Under the pieces are notes generated by a model. The model saw nothing but the letters and a program-made list of their open reading frames with translations, searched no databases and was not told the DNA's origin. Source: Hyphomonadaceae bacterium UBA1849 (GTDB lineage: Bacteria > Pseudomonadota > Alphaproteobacteria > Caulobacterales > Hyphomonadaceae). From it: DNA of 64,000 nt. Every line of letters starts with the position of its first letter. The first letter of the stretch is position 1. The translations under genes and the position numbers were made by a program. Of the stretch, positions 16,842 to 24,153 are shown in pieces. The DNA lies in assembly GCA_002338565.1 (NCBI GenBank), contig DDIN01000005.1, positions 197,264 to 261,263 of the forward strand. Direction: 5' to 3'.

Positions 16842-17282
16842 TCAGTTCCCGTCGGACATCTTCTTTGAAGGCAGAGCATAGGTCACAATCGAGTGGCTCG
16901 CCGGTTCGTCCATTGTTTCTTCGCGTACATCAACTTCGATAACTGCGAGCTTCTTCCCGATTTTCAGAACCTTGCCATGAGCGAGCACATTGCCGGCCTT
17001 GCAGGCGTTCAGAAAATTGATGTTCAGGTTTGATGTGACTGCATATGGTTCGATACCCGTGCGGGTAAAGATCGCAAAGTAAGCAGCACAATCTGCGAGC
17101 GCCATTTGTGTCGGACCAGAAATGACGCCGCCCGGGCGCAGCATATTATCGTCATACGGCATGCGTACGGTAACTTCACCGTCGCCGACATGCGTAACTT
17201 CCATACGCGGGTTTTGTCTCTCGCTTCCAAACGCCTTGGTCAGAAAGGCGTTGATCTCCTCTGCGCGCACTTTTGACGTCAC
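16842..17282 (-). CDS. PaaI-type hotdog thioesterase
   Basis: A 146-residue single hotdog-fold protein. The MLRPGGVISGPTQMALADCAAYFA segment, with the Gly-Gly turn and Asp on the long helix, followed by TSNLNINFLNACKAGNVLAHGKV, is the PaaI/YigI-type acyl-CoA thioesterase pattern. The substrate is not predictable. It is cotranscribed with the DUF423 gene and divergent from the mla operon. Confidence 0.82.
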   Translation of the reverse strand: MTSKVRAEEINAFLTKAFGSERQNPRMEVTHVGDGEVTVRMPYDDNMLRPGGVISGPTQMALADCAAYFAIFTRTGIEPYAVTSNLNINFLNACKAGNVLAHGKVLKIGKKLAVIEVDVREETMDEPASHSIVTYALPSKKMSDGN

Positions 17283-17498
17283 GGGAGTCCTCCAATTTTT
17301 TTGAGCAAACTAACGGGACTGACGCGCAGGGAAAGCATACATTTAGCCGCAGCTAAGCGGTGTACGAATTCTGTGCGCTCCCTTGGTAAATTTACTACAC
17401 CTGTGAGGAGAAACTCGCCTGTATGTAGAAGAGACATGGTTTAGACACAGTGATTCCCGTATTTTCGGGTTTCGTACTTTTAAAGTGGAATTCTGAGC

Positions 17499-18623
17499 TT
17501 GAGCGCGTTCCGGGTGGACAATCAAAACGGTGAGGCGGTGCTTCACGTTGAAGGAGACTGGACGGTCAAAACTGTCGGGGCTCTGGAGCGTGAGATTCGC
17601 CGTGCACGTTTTGAGAGGGCGCCGCAGCTTGTTGATGTCAGCGCGCTTGGTGCTGTTGATACCGCAGGCGCTTTTCTTATTCACACCATGCTTGAAGATG
17701 GCGGCATCGAGGCCGACAAAACCTATCAACTGATTGGCGAGCATGCGCAGGCCAAAGCCTTGCTGGAGCTTGTATCCGGACGTGAGCGTCAGGAGAAGGT
17801 GGTCGCGTCCCAACCGCTTTCGATCATTGATCTGCTGGCTCGCGTGGGTAAGGGCAGTGTTCACTTCATGGACGAGGCTGTTGGTACGCTGAGCTTTATC
17901 GGCGAGGCGATGCTGACGACGTTCAAACTGCTCCTGCAGCCGCACAAAATCCGCTGGACCAGCGTGTTTGCCGTTATGGAGGAAGCCGGGCTGGACGCGC
18001 TGCCAATCGTGTCTTTCCTCTCATTCTTTGTCGGCATGGTGATCGCCTTTATCGGCGCGACCATGCTTCAGCAGACGCTTGGCGCGACGGTGTTTACCGT
18101 TGAGCTGGTCGGCTGGGCCGTCATGCGTGAATTCGGCGTGGTGCTGACGGGCATTCTTCTGGCCGGGCGGACGAATTCCTCCTTTACCGCGCAGATTGGC
18201 TCGATGAAGATGCGTCAGGAGATTGATGCCATGCGCACGCTTGGTATTGATCCGATCGAAGCGTTGGTGACGCCGCGTATTCTGGCCATGCTGATCATGA
18301 CGCCGCTTCTGGCGTTCGGCGCAACACTTTCCGGCCTGTTGGGCGGGCTTATGATTTCATGGGTGGCGCTGGATATTTCGCCTATCCTCTTCATTACCCG
18401 CATCCAGGATATTGTAATCATCCAGAACTTCTGGGTGGGCATGTCCAAGGCGCCGGTCTTTGCGGTGGTGGTTGCCATGATTGCCTGCCGTCAGGGGCTG
18501 CTTGTACAGGGCGATGTTCAGTCGCTCGGCAAAGCGACCACGGCGTCGGTCGTTCATGCCATTTTCCTGATTATCGTTGTCGATGCGATTTTCGCCATGA
18601 TGTATATGGAGCTCGGCATATGA
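17499..18623 (+). CDS. mlaE: MlaE-type phospholipid ABC permease with N-terminal STAS domain
   Basis: Inner-membrane permease of an MCE transport system that moves phospholipids between inner and outer membranes. Residues 1-100 look like a STAS domain (VEGDWTVKTV and DVSALGAVDTAGAFL), so the separate MlaB of E. coli is fused here. Residues 140-374 form the permease with LSFFVGMVIAF, VELVGWAVMREFG and GSMKMRQEIDAMRTLGIDP. The start is TTG 17499, in the only arrangement that includes the STAS strand; no good ATG exists nearby. The stop overlaps the mlaF start (ATGA). Confidence 0.9.
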   Translation: MSAFRVDNQNGEAVLHVEGDWTVKTVGALEREIRRARFERAPQLVDVSALGAVDTAGAFLIHTMLEDGGIEADKTYQLIGEHAQAKALLELVSGRERQEKVVASQPLSIIDLLARVGKGSVHFMDEAVGTLSFIGEAMLTTFKLLLQPHKIRWTSVFAVMEEAGLDALPIVSFLSFFVGMVIAFIGATMLQQTLGATVFTVELVGWAVMREFGVVLTGILLAGRTNSSFTAQIGSMKMRQEIDAMRTLGIDPIEALVTPRILAMLIMTPLLAFGATLSGLLGGLMISWVALDISPILFITRIQDIVIIQNFWVGMSKAPVFAVVVAMIACRQGLLVQGDVQSLGKATTASVVHAIFLIIVVDAIFAMMYMELGI

Positions 18624-19378
18624 GCGATCCGATCATTCAGGTGCGCGGGCTTAAAACCCAGTTCGGCGATCATGTGGTTCATGAGAACCTCGACCTCGAT
18701 ATCTATCGCGGCGAAACAATTGGCGTTATTGGCCCGTCCGGTTGCGGCAAGTCGGTTCTGTTGAGCGAGATTGTAGGCCTGCTGACGCCCACGGCGGGCT
18801 CCGTCACCGTGTTTGGCGAGGCGCTATCCGAGCTGTCTGACAGAGACCGTCAGGCCATTGAACGGCGCTGGTCGGTGATGTTTCAGGATGGCGCGCTCTT
18901 CTCGAACCTCACCGTGCGCGAGAATGTGATGGTGCCGATGAAAGAGCACACAAACTTCTCCCATGATTTGATGCACGACCTGGCGGACCTCAAGATCAGC
19001 TTGTCCGGCCTGCCGCTTAACGCGGCGGACAAGAAGCCGTCCGAACTCTCTGGCGGTATGCGCAAAAGGGCGGCAATGGCGCGTGCACTGGCGCTTGATC
19101 CGGAGCTCGTGTTTCTGGATGAGCCGACAGCGGGGCTCGACCCGATAACAGCGGGGCGTTTTGACTCGCTCGTGCGCGAGCTCAGCCGCCTTCTCGGTCT
19201 GACAGTCTTTCTCGTGACGCATGATCTCGACACGCTGAAGGCGACATGTGACCGGATTGCGGTGCTTGGCGACAAGCGGGTAAAGTATACCGGAACGCTC
19301 GAAGAAGTTTCACGGATCGATGATCCGTGGGTGCAGGAATATTTTGGCGGCCCACGCGGGCGGTCGGTGGTAGGATAG
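18620..19378 (+). CDS. mlaF: MlaF-type phospholipid ABC ATPase
   Basis: ATPase driving the MlaE permease. The 252-residue protein has Walker A GPSGCGKS at residues 38-45, a Q-loop MFQDGALF, the signature LSGGM, Walker B LVFLDEPTAGLD and a switch His in VTHDLD. ATG 18620 overlaps the mlaE stop; the much longer upstream extension of the frame lies wholly inside mlaE and is not used. Confidence 0.93.
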   Translation: MSDPIIQVRGLKTQFGDHVVHENLDLDIYRGETIGVIGPSGCGKSVLLSEIVGLLTPTAGSVTVFGEALSELSDRDRQAIERRWSVMFQDGALFSNLTVRENVMVPMKEHTNFSHDLMHDLADLKISLSGLPLNAADKKPSELSGGMRKRAAMARALALDPELVFLDEPTAGLDPITAGRFDSLVRELSRLLGLTVFLVTHDLDTLKATCDRIAVLGDKRVKYTGTLEEVSRIDDPWVQEYFGGPRGRSVVG

Positions 19379-19380
19379 TT

Positions 19381-20337
19381 ATGGAAACACGTGCCAGTTA
19401 TGCCCTGATCGGCGCAGCAGTTCTGGCTGCTTTCGCTGCACTCATTGCCTTCACCATCTGGCTAGGCAAGGTCGAGTTTGATCGTGAGTTCTCTGAATAT
19501 GACGTTGTGTTCGAGGGCGCGGTAAACGGCTTGTCGGAAGGCGGGCAGGTTCGCTATCTCGGCATTAATGTCGGCGAGGTGGTCAGCCTCTCACTTGATC
19601 GCGAGAACACCGAGAATGTCATCGCCCGCATTCGTGTTGATGCCGATACGCCGGTGCGAACGGACTCCAAGGCCTATCTGGACTTTGCGGGCCTGACCGG
19701 TGTGACCTTCATTCAGATCCGTCCGGGGTCGCCTCAGGCCGACCTGATGCCGGGCAGCGCGGCTAATCCGCCAATTCTTGAAACCGAGCAGACCCAACTG
19801 CAGGAAATCTTTCAGGGCGGTCAGGATTTGATGGCGAATGCGCAGGTGACTCTGTCGCGTATCAATGCGGTGCTGGACGCGGAGAACGCTGAAGCCTTCC
19901 GCCAGACGTTGGGCAATATTCAGCGTATCACGAACGCTTTTGCTGAAGACGAGCAGCTGATGCGGGATGCCGGTGCTGCGCTGCGTTCGCTTGCCGATGC
20001 GGGTGAGGCAGTCGCTGATGCGGCGCGCAGCTTCGGGTCGCTCGAAACGGATATCCAGACGGCGCTCACGGACATTGCTGACAATGCAGATGTGTTGATT
20101 GATGATGCGCGGCGCCTGATCCAGACATCTGAAACGGCGGTGCTCGAAACACAGGAAAGCATGCGTGGTGTGCGTGAAGCTGTCGAGGAGCCGGCAGAAC
20201 AGACCCTGCAGGAAATCCAGCGCCTGACGACCGATATGCGATCGCTTGTGCGCCGCCTTGATCGTATCGCACGCGAAGTCGAGCAGAACCCGCAGAGCTT
20301 CATTCAGGGCCAGCCGCGGCCTTACCGAGAGGATTGA
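19381..20337 (+). CDS. mlaD: MlaD-type MCE domain substrate-binding protein
   Basis: Periplasmic, membrane-anchored phospholipid-binding component. One N-terminal membrane helix (about residues 8-28) is followed by a single MCE domain (YDVVFEGAVNGLSEGGQVRYLGINVGEV onward, about 40-120) and a long helical tail to residue 318, longer than E. coli MlaD (183) and typical of alphaproteobacterial homologues. It starts two bases after the mlaF stop; its own stop overlaps the next start. Confidence 0.9.
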   Translation: METRASYALIGAAVLAAFAALIAFTIWLGKVEFDREFSEYDVVFEGAVNGLSEGGQVRYLGINVGEVVSLSLDRENTENVIARIRVDADTPVRTDSKAYLDFAGLTGVTFIQIRPGSPQADLMPGSAANPPILETEQTQLQEIFQGGQDLMANAQVTLSRINAVLDAENAEAFRQTLGNIQRITNAFAEDEQLMRDAGAALRSLADAGEAVADAARSFGSLETDIQTALTDIADNADVLIDDARRLIQTSETAVLETQESMRGVREAVEEPAEQTLQEIQRLTTDMRSLVRRLDRIAREVEQNPQSFIQGQPRPYRED

Positions 20338-20945
20338 TGATGAAACTGAAGACAACCGTTCTCAGCCTCACGGCTCTATCGCTTGCCGGATGTGTCTCGG
20401 TTCTGCCTGAGCCTGTCGTCCCTGATGCACTTTACCGTTTCACCAGCACCTCCCAACCAATGAGTGGTGCGCCTGTGTCGCTGCCCGCCAATATCATCGT
20501 GTTCGAGCCTGAAGGCTCGTCACTGCTTCTGGGCCGCAATATCGCTTATGAGAGCGAAGACGGGGCGCTGAGCGTTTTGCCGGAAGCCGAATGGACCGAG
20601 TCTGCCTCGCGTCTTTTACAGTCCGCGCTTCTGGATCGGTTGTCGCTGCAGGCGTCTGACAGTGAGGGTGTGGCGGTGGATGAGCGCCTGACGCTCAGCG
20701 CGGCGTATGAGCTGCACTGGACTGTACGTGATCTGGTCATTGGCGAGGAAGATGCGGTGGTGACGGCGCGTGTTGAGATTCTCAATGGACGCACGGGCGG
20801 CATTGTTGGCCAGACCTTCATCACCAAACGTGAGTCCTATACCGGCAGAGCGGATACAGAGGGCACGCGCGCACTTATTCGTGCGGCACGCGGCGTGATC
20901 GATGAGATTGCGGTAGAGCTGCCCGGCCTGATGTCAGACAGCTGA
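20337..20945 (+). CDS. ABC-type transport auxiliary lipoprotein
   Basis: A 202-residue lipoprotein with lipobox LAGC after a short signal peptide, followed by the VLPEPVVPDALYRF opening and a mixed alpha/beta domain typical of the ABC transport auxiliary (PqiC/DUF330-like) family that accompanies MCE systems. It probably forms the outer-membrane end of this Mla-type transporter in place of MlaA/MlaC. ATG 20337 overlaps the mlaD stop; ATG 20340 is better spaced from AGAGGA and equally possible. Confidence 0.82.
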   Translation: MMKLKTTVLSLTALSLAGCVSVLPEPVVPDALYRFTSTSQPMSGAPVSLPANIIVFEPEGSSLLLGRNIAYESEDGALSVLPEAEWTESASRLLQSALLDRLSLQASDSEGVAVDERLTLSAAYELHWTVRDLVIGEEDAVVTARVEILNGRTGGIVGQTFITKRESYTGRADTEGTRALIRAARGVIDEIAVELPGLMSDS

Positions 20946-20949
20946 TTTG

Positions 20950-22908
20950 CTAGTTCTTCTGGCTATGAAACGCCGCATCCAGAAGCAGGAACGCTGTCAG
21001 GCGTTTGGCTGCGGCGGTGCGGCTGCGATCCGCCTCATTCAGAGACCGCATCGCATCCGTCGTTTCTTCAGAGAGGAAGCGTTCGACAGCCGCGTGGAAA
21101 TGCTCCTGATCTTCGATACGGTATTGCAGCTCCTGAACCTTTGGTCCCGCAAACTCGCGAACAGCGCGGCGGCGATTGCGTTCGTTGCGGCGTGACGCAC
21201 CCGCAATTTTTCGCGTTTCCTTCATCGTGAACGCATCCGTTAGCGCGATGCCCATATCCTCGACTTCGCTCAGAATGATGCGGGCTGCATCGTCACGTTC
21301 TTCAGGATCGGAGGACAGGCCGGCCAGAAGGTCTTTCCAGGACAGGCCCATTTCTTTTTGCGATGCGCTGTCGAACGCGAGATCAAACAGAGAGCTTTCC
21401 TCACTTGTTGTCTCACTGTTTTCCGGCGCGGGAGTGCGTTCCTGAACGCTCGTTTCGCCATCGTTTTGCGGTGCAGCCTTCTGCCTTGGCTGCGAGAACA
21501 GCATGGACGAGGTGCTCTTATCCGGTTCGCCAAGCGTCTCGAAGGATGGCTTTGGCTCATCCGTATCAGGCTGGCGCCGGCGCAGATTTTCCGGTGGTGC
21601 CGGTGCTGGTGTTGGAGCAGGCGGTTGAGGCTGCGGCGCTACGGGCTGGGCCGGTGGCTCCGGCATGGCAGGCGCTGCGGACAGAATGTCTCCATCGCTC
21701 AGACCGTTCAGCAACGCAGAGGCGCGCTCAATGCGTTGACGGGCGCGTTCAAGACCGGCTTCAGCTGTGGATGTCGCACGCGTTGCGGCGTCATACAGCA
21801 TCTGCGAGAGCGCCATGATGCGGTGTTCTGTTTCATCGGCCTGAGAGCGCGCAGCATCGCCTGCGGCACGCGTAGCCGCTTCAGCCTGCTGACCAGCCGT
21901 CTTGAGCTCGGCAAGACCTTTGAGGGCTTCCTGAACGGCTTCGCGGGACTGGGCTCGGATGAACTCAGAAGCCTCGCGTGTACCATCAAGCGCGTTTGCG
22001 ACAGCCGAATTGAGAGCGTCGCCCGTCTCGGTCGCGGCGGTTGCCGCAAGCTCGCTCGCACGGATCGCGGTCTCAACAGTTTTGGAGGACTCGGTCAGGC
22101 GTTGCTCGATCTCTTCCACGGACGCGTTAATCCGGGCAGAGCGGGCCTCGGCATCTGCAGACATTGCGTCGAGCGCAGCCAGCTTGTCGGTCAGCGTCAT
22201 CGTGGAATCGTTGAGAGACGTCAGACGGTCATCCAGCGCTTTGTCGGCTTGCGCGACCTCGTGTTGGGCAAGGCGTGCTGCCTCAGCCATGGCGCGCGCC
22301 TGACGTGGAATAGCTTCGGAAATAGCCGCAGTTTGTGTCTCAACGGCGCTGGAAAGCTCGCCGAGGGCTTGGCGCTCTTCTGCGAGCTTGTTCATCATGC
22401 TCGCAATGGTTTTCGTATTCTTCGTGACGAGTTCGGAGAACTCTTCACGCTCTGTGCCCAGTGTTGCGCGCAGCTCAACCAGTGAGGCGTGAGCGGTTTC
22501 CACCAGTTCGTCGACCTTCTGTGTTTCTTCGCGCACTTTATCAGTCAGCGTCTCAATGCGTGAGCTCGCAGCATCGGCTGGCATGAGGAGCATTTGTGAG
22601 GCGCGAAGAACCAGCGTGTTAGCGCGTGCATGGCGCATGGATTGGCGGCCCATAAAGCCAGCGAGAATAATCGCGATCGCAGGCCCTGCCAGAATAGTGG
22701 CGCCAGCAGCGAACCAGAGCGGGTTCATGAGAAGGAAAGCTTGCGTGCCCAGTGCTGCCCAGGCCGTAAGAACAGCGCCTACATACAGAAATGCGGCTGC
22801 AGCAAAGCCTGCGGTAACCATCCAGGTACCGGCTGTTCGGATCTGTTGAAGCTCTTCCTGAGTTTCCTGAAGGGCTTTCAGATAGTTTTCATCACGCGAC
22901 TGGGACAT
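20950..22908 (-). CDS. Two-TM coiled-coil protein, possible TipN-like polarity factor
   Basis: A protein of about 652 residues: a short cytoplasmic N-terminus, two membrane helices (about 28-54 and 60-85), a very long alanine/glutamate-rich coiled coil (about 110-400), a Pro-rich linker (about 415-450) and a C-terminal helical domain. This architecture resembles Caulobacter TipN, which marks the new pole, but I cannot confirm homology. A perfect CtrA-type box lies upstream. I chose ATG 22908 rather than 22941 because a CtrA box at the -35 position would put the transcript start at about 22940. Convergent with the mla operon, four bases apart. Confidence 0.6.
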   Translation of the reverse strand: MSQSRDENYLKALQETQEELQQIRTAGTWMVTAGFAAAAFLYVGAVLTAWAALGTQAFLLMNPLWFAAGATILAGPAIAIILAGFMGRQSMRHARANTLVLRASQMLLMPADAASSRIETLTDKVREETQKVDELVETAHASLVELRATLGTEREEFSELVTKNTKTIASMMNKLAEERQALGELSSAVETQTAAISEAIPRQARAMAEAARLAQHEVAQADKALDDRLTSLNDSTMTLTDKLAALDAMSADAEARSARINASVEEIEQRLTESSKTVETAIRASELAATAATETGDALNSAVANALDGTREASEFIRAQSREAVQEALKGLAELKTAGQQAEAATRAAGDAARSQADETEHRIMALSQMLYDAATRATSTAEAGLERARQRIERASALLNGLSDGDILSAAPAMPEPPAQPVAPQPQPPAPTPAPAPPENLRRRQPDTDEPKPSFETLGEPDKSTSSMLFSQPRQKAAPQNDGETSVQERTPAPENSETTSEESSLFDLAFDSASQKEMGLSWKDLLAGLSSDPEERDDAARIILSEVEDMGIALTDAFTMKETRKIAGASRRNERNRRRAVREFAGPKVQELQYRIEDQEHFHAAVERFLSEETTDAMRSLNEADRSRTAAAKRLTAFLLLDAAFHSQKN

Positions 22909-22965
22909 GGGGACAGATACTGCAATATTTTGCGGGATCATGCGACCGGCAAACGCAGTATTTTT

Positions 22966-22980
22966 TTAATTTTGTGTTAA
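22966..22980. promoter_or_regulatory. Perfect CtrA-type box TTAA-N7-TTAA
   Basis: TTAATTTTGTGTTAA matches the full CtrA consensus (TTAA, seven bases, TTAA) without mismatch. It lies between the TipN-like gene and the small gene at 23022-23234, both on the minus strand, about 60 bases upstream of ATG 22908. Confidence 0.6.
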
Positions 22981-23021
22981 CAAAACTGTCCGGATTCTGC
23001 GACTTGCGGACCGGAGTTCAC

Positions 23022-23234
23022 TTAAGACCGGAAAAGTTCGTGCTGTGTCAGCGGTGTGTCTTTACGATAAACCGGCGCGGAGATCAGCTGAACAGGGGCT
23101 TCTGTCTGCATGTAGATTTTTGCAGCCTGACGCTGCTCTGCAGAACGATCGGGCTGCGATGTGTAATCAACACCGATCCAGCTCAGAACGGTGACGAGGA
23201 TTACGTCTCTCAGTATGACAAGAATTTCTAACAT
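23022..23234 (-). CDS. Small protein with N-terminal membrane helix, 70 aa
   Basis: The ATG at 23234 follows GGAG at seven bases. The protein has a hydrophobic segment at residues 2-20 (LEILVILRDVILVTVLSWIG) and then a polar tail ending in a Pro/Arg-rich stretch. No family recognised. The opposite strand also has an open frame here, but its cysteine/arginine-rich composition is unlike a real protein. The gene lies upstream of the CtrA box and TipN-like gene. Confidence 0.55.
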   Translation of the reverse strand: MLEILVILRDVILVTVLSWIGVDYTSQPDRSAEQRQAAKIYMQTEAPVQLISAPVYRKDTPLTQHELFRS

Positions 23235-23380
23235 CACTGACTCCAGACCCCTTGAAGCATGCTCAATATCGCTGAAAATGGCATCTACAACAAGACTGCG
23301 GCGCCGATTATTTGATGAAACCCTGTTAATGTATTCCTGCTACTGCGAGTACTCTGAAAGCGTTCGCACAGGATATCATT

Positions 23381-23752
23381 ATGGACCGCTGGATCGACCG
23401 GCAGCAGCTCGCAAACAATACCGCTCTGGATGCGGAGCTTGCTCTTGAAGTTCTTGAGATTTTCAAAGGCCAGGTTGAAACCTGGGGGCAGATGCTGGAC
23501 GCAAATGATGCGCCCGAACGCTGGGCTGATGCGGCTCATACCATTAAGGGCGCAGCGTTAGGTATCGGCGCCGGACCACTGGCAGAGGCCTGTAAAGCGG
23601 CAGAAGCGGCGGGTCGGTCAGAGCCACCGCCATCAAAAACGCGGGCGGCCGTACTCATCAACGATATCCGCGATGTTCTATACCCCACGCTGGAAAGCGT
23701 CGCGCGCGTCGATCACGAATTGCGCGTGTCTGGCTTTTTGAGATTGTCGTAG
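23381..23752 (+). CDS. Hpt-domain phosphotransfer protein
   Basis: A 123-residue stand-alone histidine phosphotransfer protein. The motif AAHTIKGAALGIGA carries the phosphorylatable His53 in the HxxKG context, inside a four-helix bundle (residues about 10-110). It would relay phosphoryl groups between a hybrid kinase and a response regulator, but no kinase or receiver gene lies in the window. AGGAT precedes the ATG. Its 3' end overlaps the convergent chorismate mutase gene by 40 bases. Confidence 0.85.
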   Translation: MDRWIDRQQLANNTALDAELALEVLEIFKGQVETWGQMLDANDAPERWADAAHTIKGAALGIGAGPLAEACKAAEAAGRSEPPPSKTRAAVLINDIRDVLYPTLESVARVDHELRVSGFLRLS

Positions 23753-24057
23753 GAATTGAATTCGTAAGCGATCGACTGCTCGATCAGGAGACGCCAGACA
23801 GGCTCTGCAATTTCAGGGGCGAGGCCGCATTCCTTGCAGGCTTCCAGAACATTTGAAACGACCTGCTCGATGCGTGGTTCGTCGCGAACGGCCTCACGTT
23901 TTGGCTTGATACGTGCAGCGGCGTCCATGAAGGTCTGGCGTTCAGCGAGAATCTCCACGAGTACCCGATCCAGCCGGTCCACTTCATAGCGGACGTCCGA
24001 CATCGTTTGAGCTGTCTCTGCAGTGTGCTTGCGCGGCACGGACGTATAGCTGGTCAT
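23713..24057 (-). CDS. Chorismate mutase, AroQ type
   Basis: Rearranges chorismate to prephenate for Phe/Tyr synthesis. The 114-residue all-helical protein shows VRYEVDRLDRVLVEILAER (with the catalytic Arg), MDAAARIKPKREAVRDEPRIEQV and a C-terminal LIEQSIAYEF, the pattern of short monofunctional AroQ enzymes of alphaproteobacteria. I place the start at ATG 24057 after AGGAG; ATG 24003 (MSDVRYEVD) would give the bare domain. A PchB-like lyase is an alternative. Its end overlaps the convergent hpt gene. Confidence 0.83.
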   Translation of the reverse strand: MTSYTSVPRKHTAETAQTMSDVRYEVDRLDRVLVEILAERQTFMDAAARIKPKREAVRDEPRIEQVVSNVLEACKECGLAPEIAEPVWRLLIEQSIAYEFNSYDNLKKPDTRNS

Positions 24058-24153
24058 GTGAAACTGGGCTCCTGACATCTCTCTGTTAAGACCGGAGCCC
24101 GTTTGCAATGTAATCGCTACCACGTCCACGATACGCCATAGTAATGGCGGCGT

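Noticed and set aside
18359..18619. N-terminal extension of mlaF by 87 codons
   Set aside because: It lies inside mlaE in another frame; ATG 18620 overlaps the mlaE stop as expected for the operon and begins the ABC fold.
21358..22485. 375-codon open frame antisense to the coiled-coil gene
   Set aside because: A by-product of the GC-rich, Ala/Glu-rich opposite strand; Cys/Arg/Leu-rich composition and no family likeness.
22974..23231. 85-codon plus-strand frame opposite the 70-residue membrane protein gene
   Set aside because: Cys/Arg-rich composition without structure; the minus-strand frame has a good ribosome-binding site and a membrane helix.
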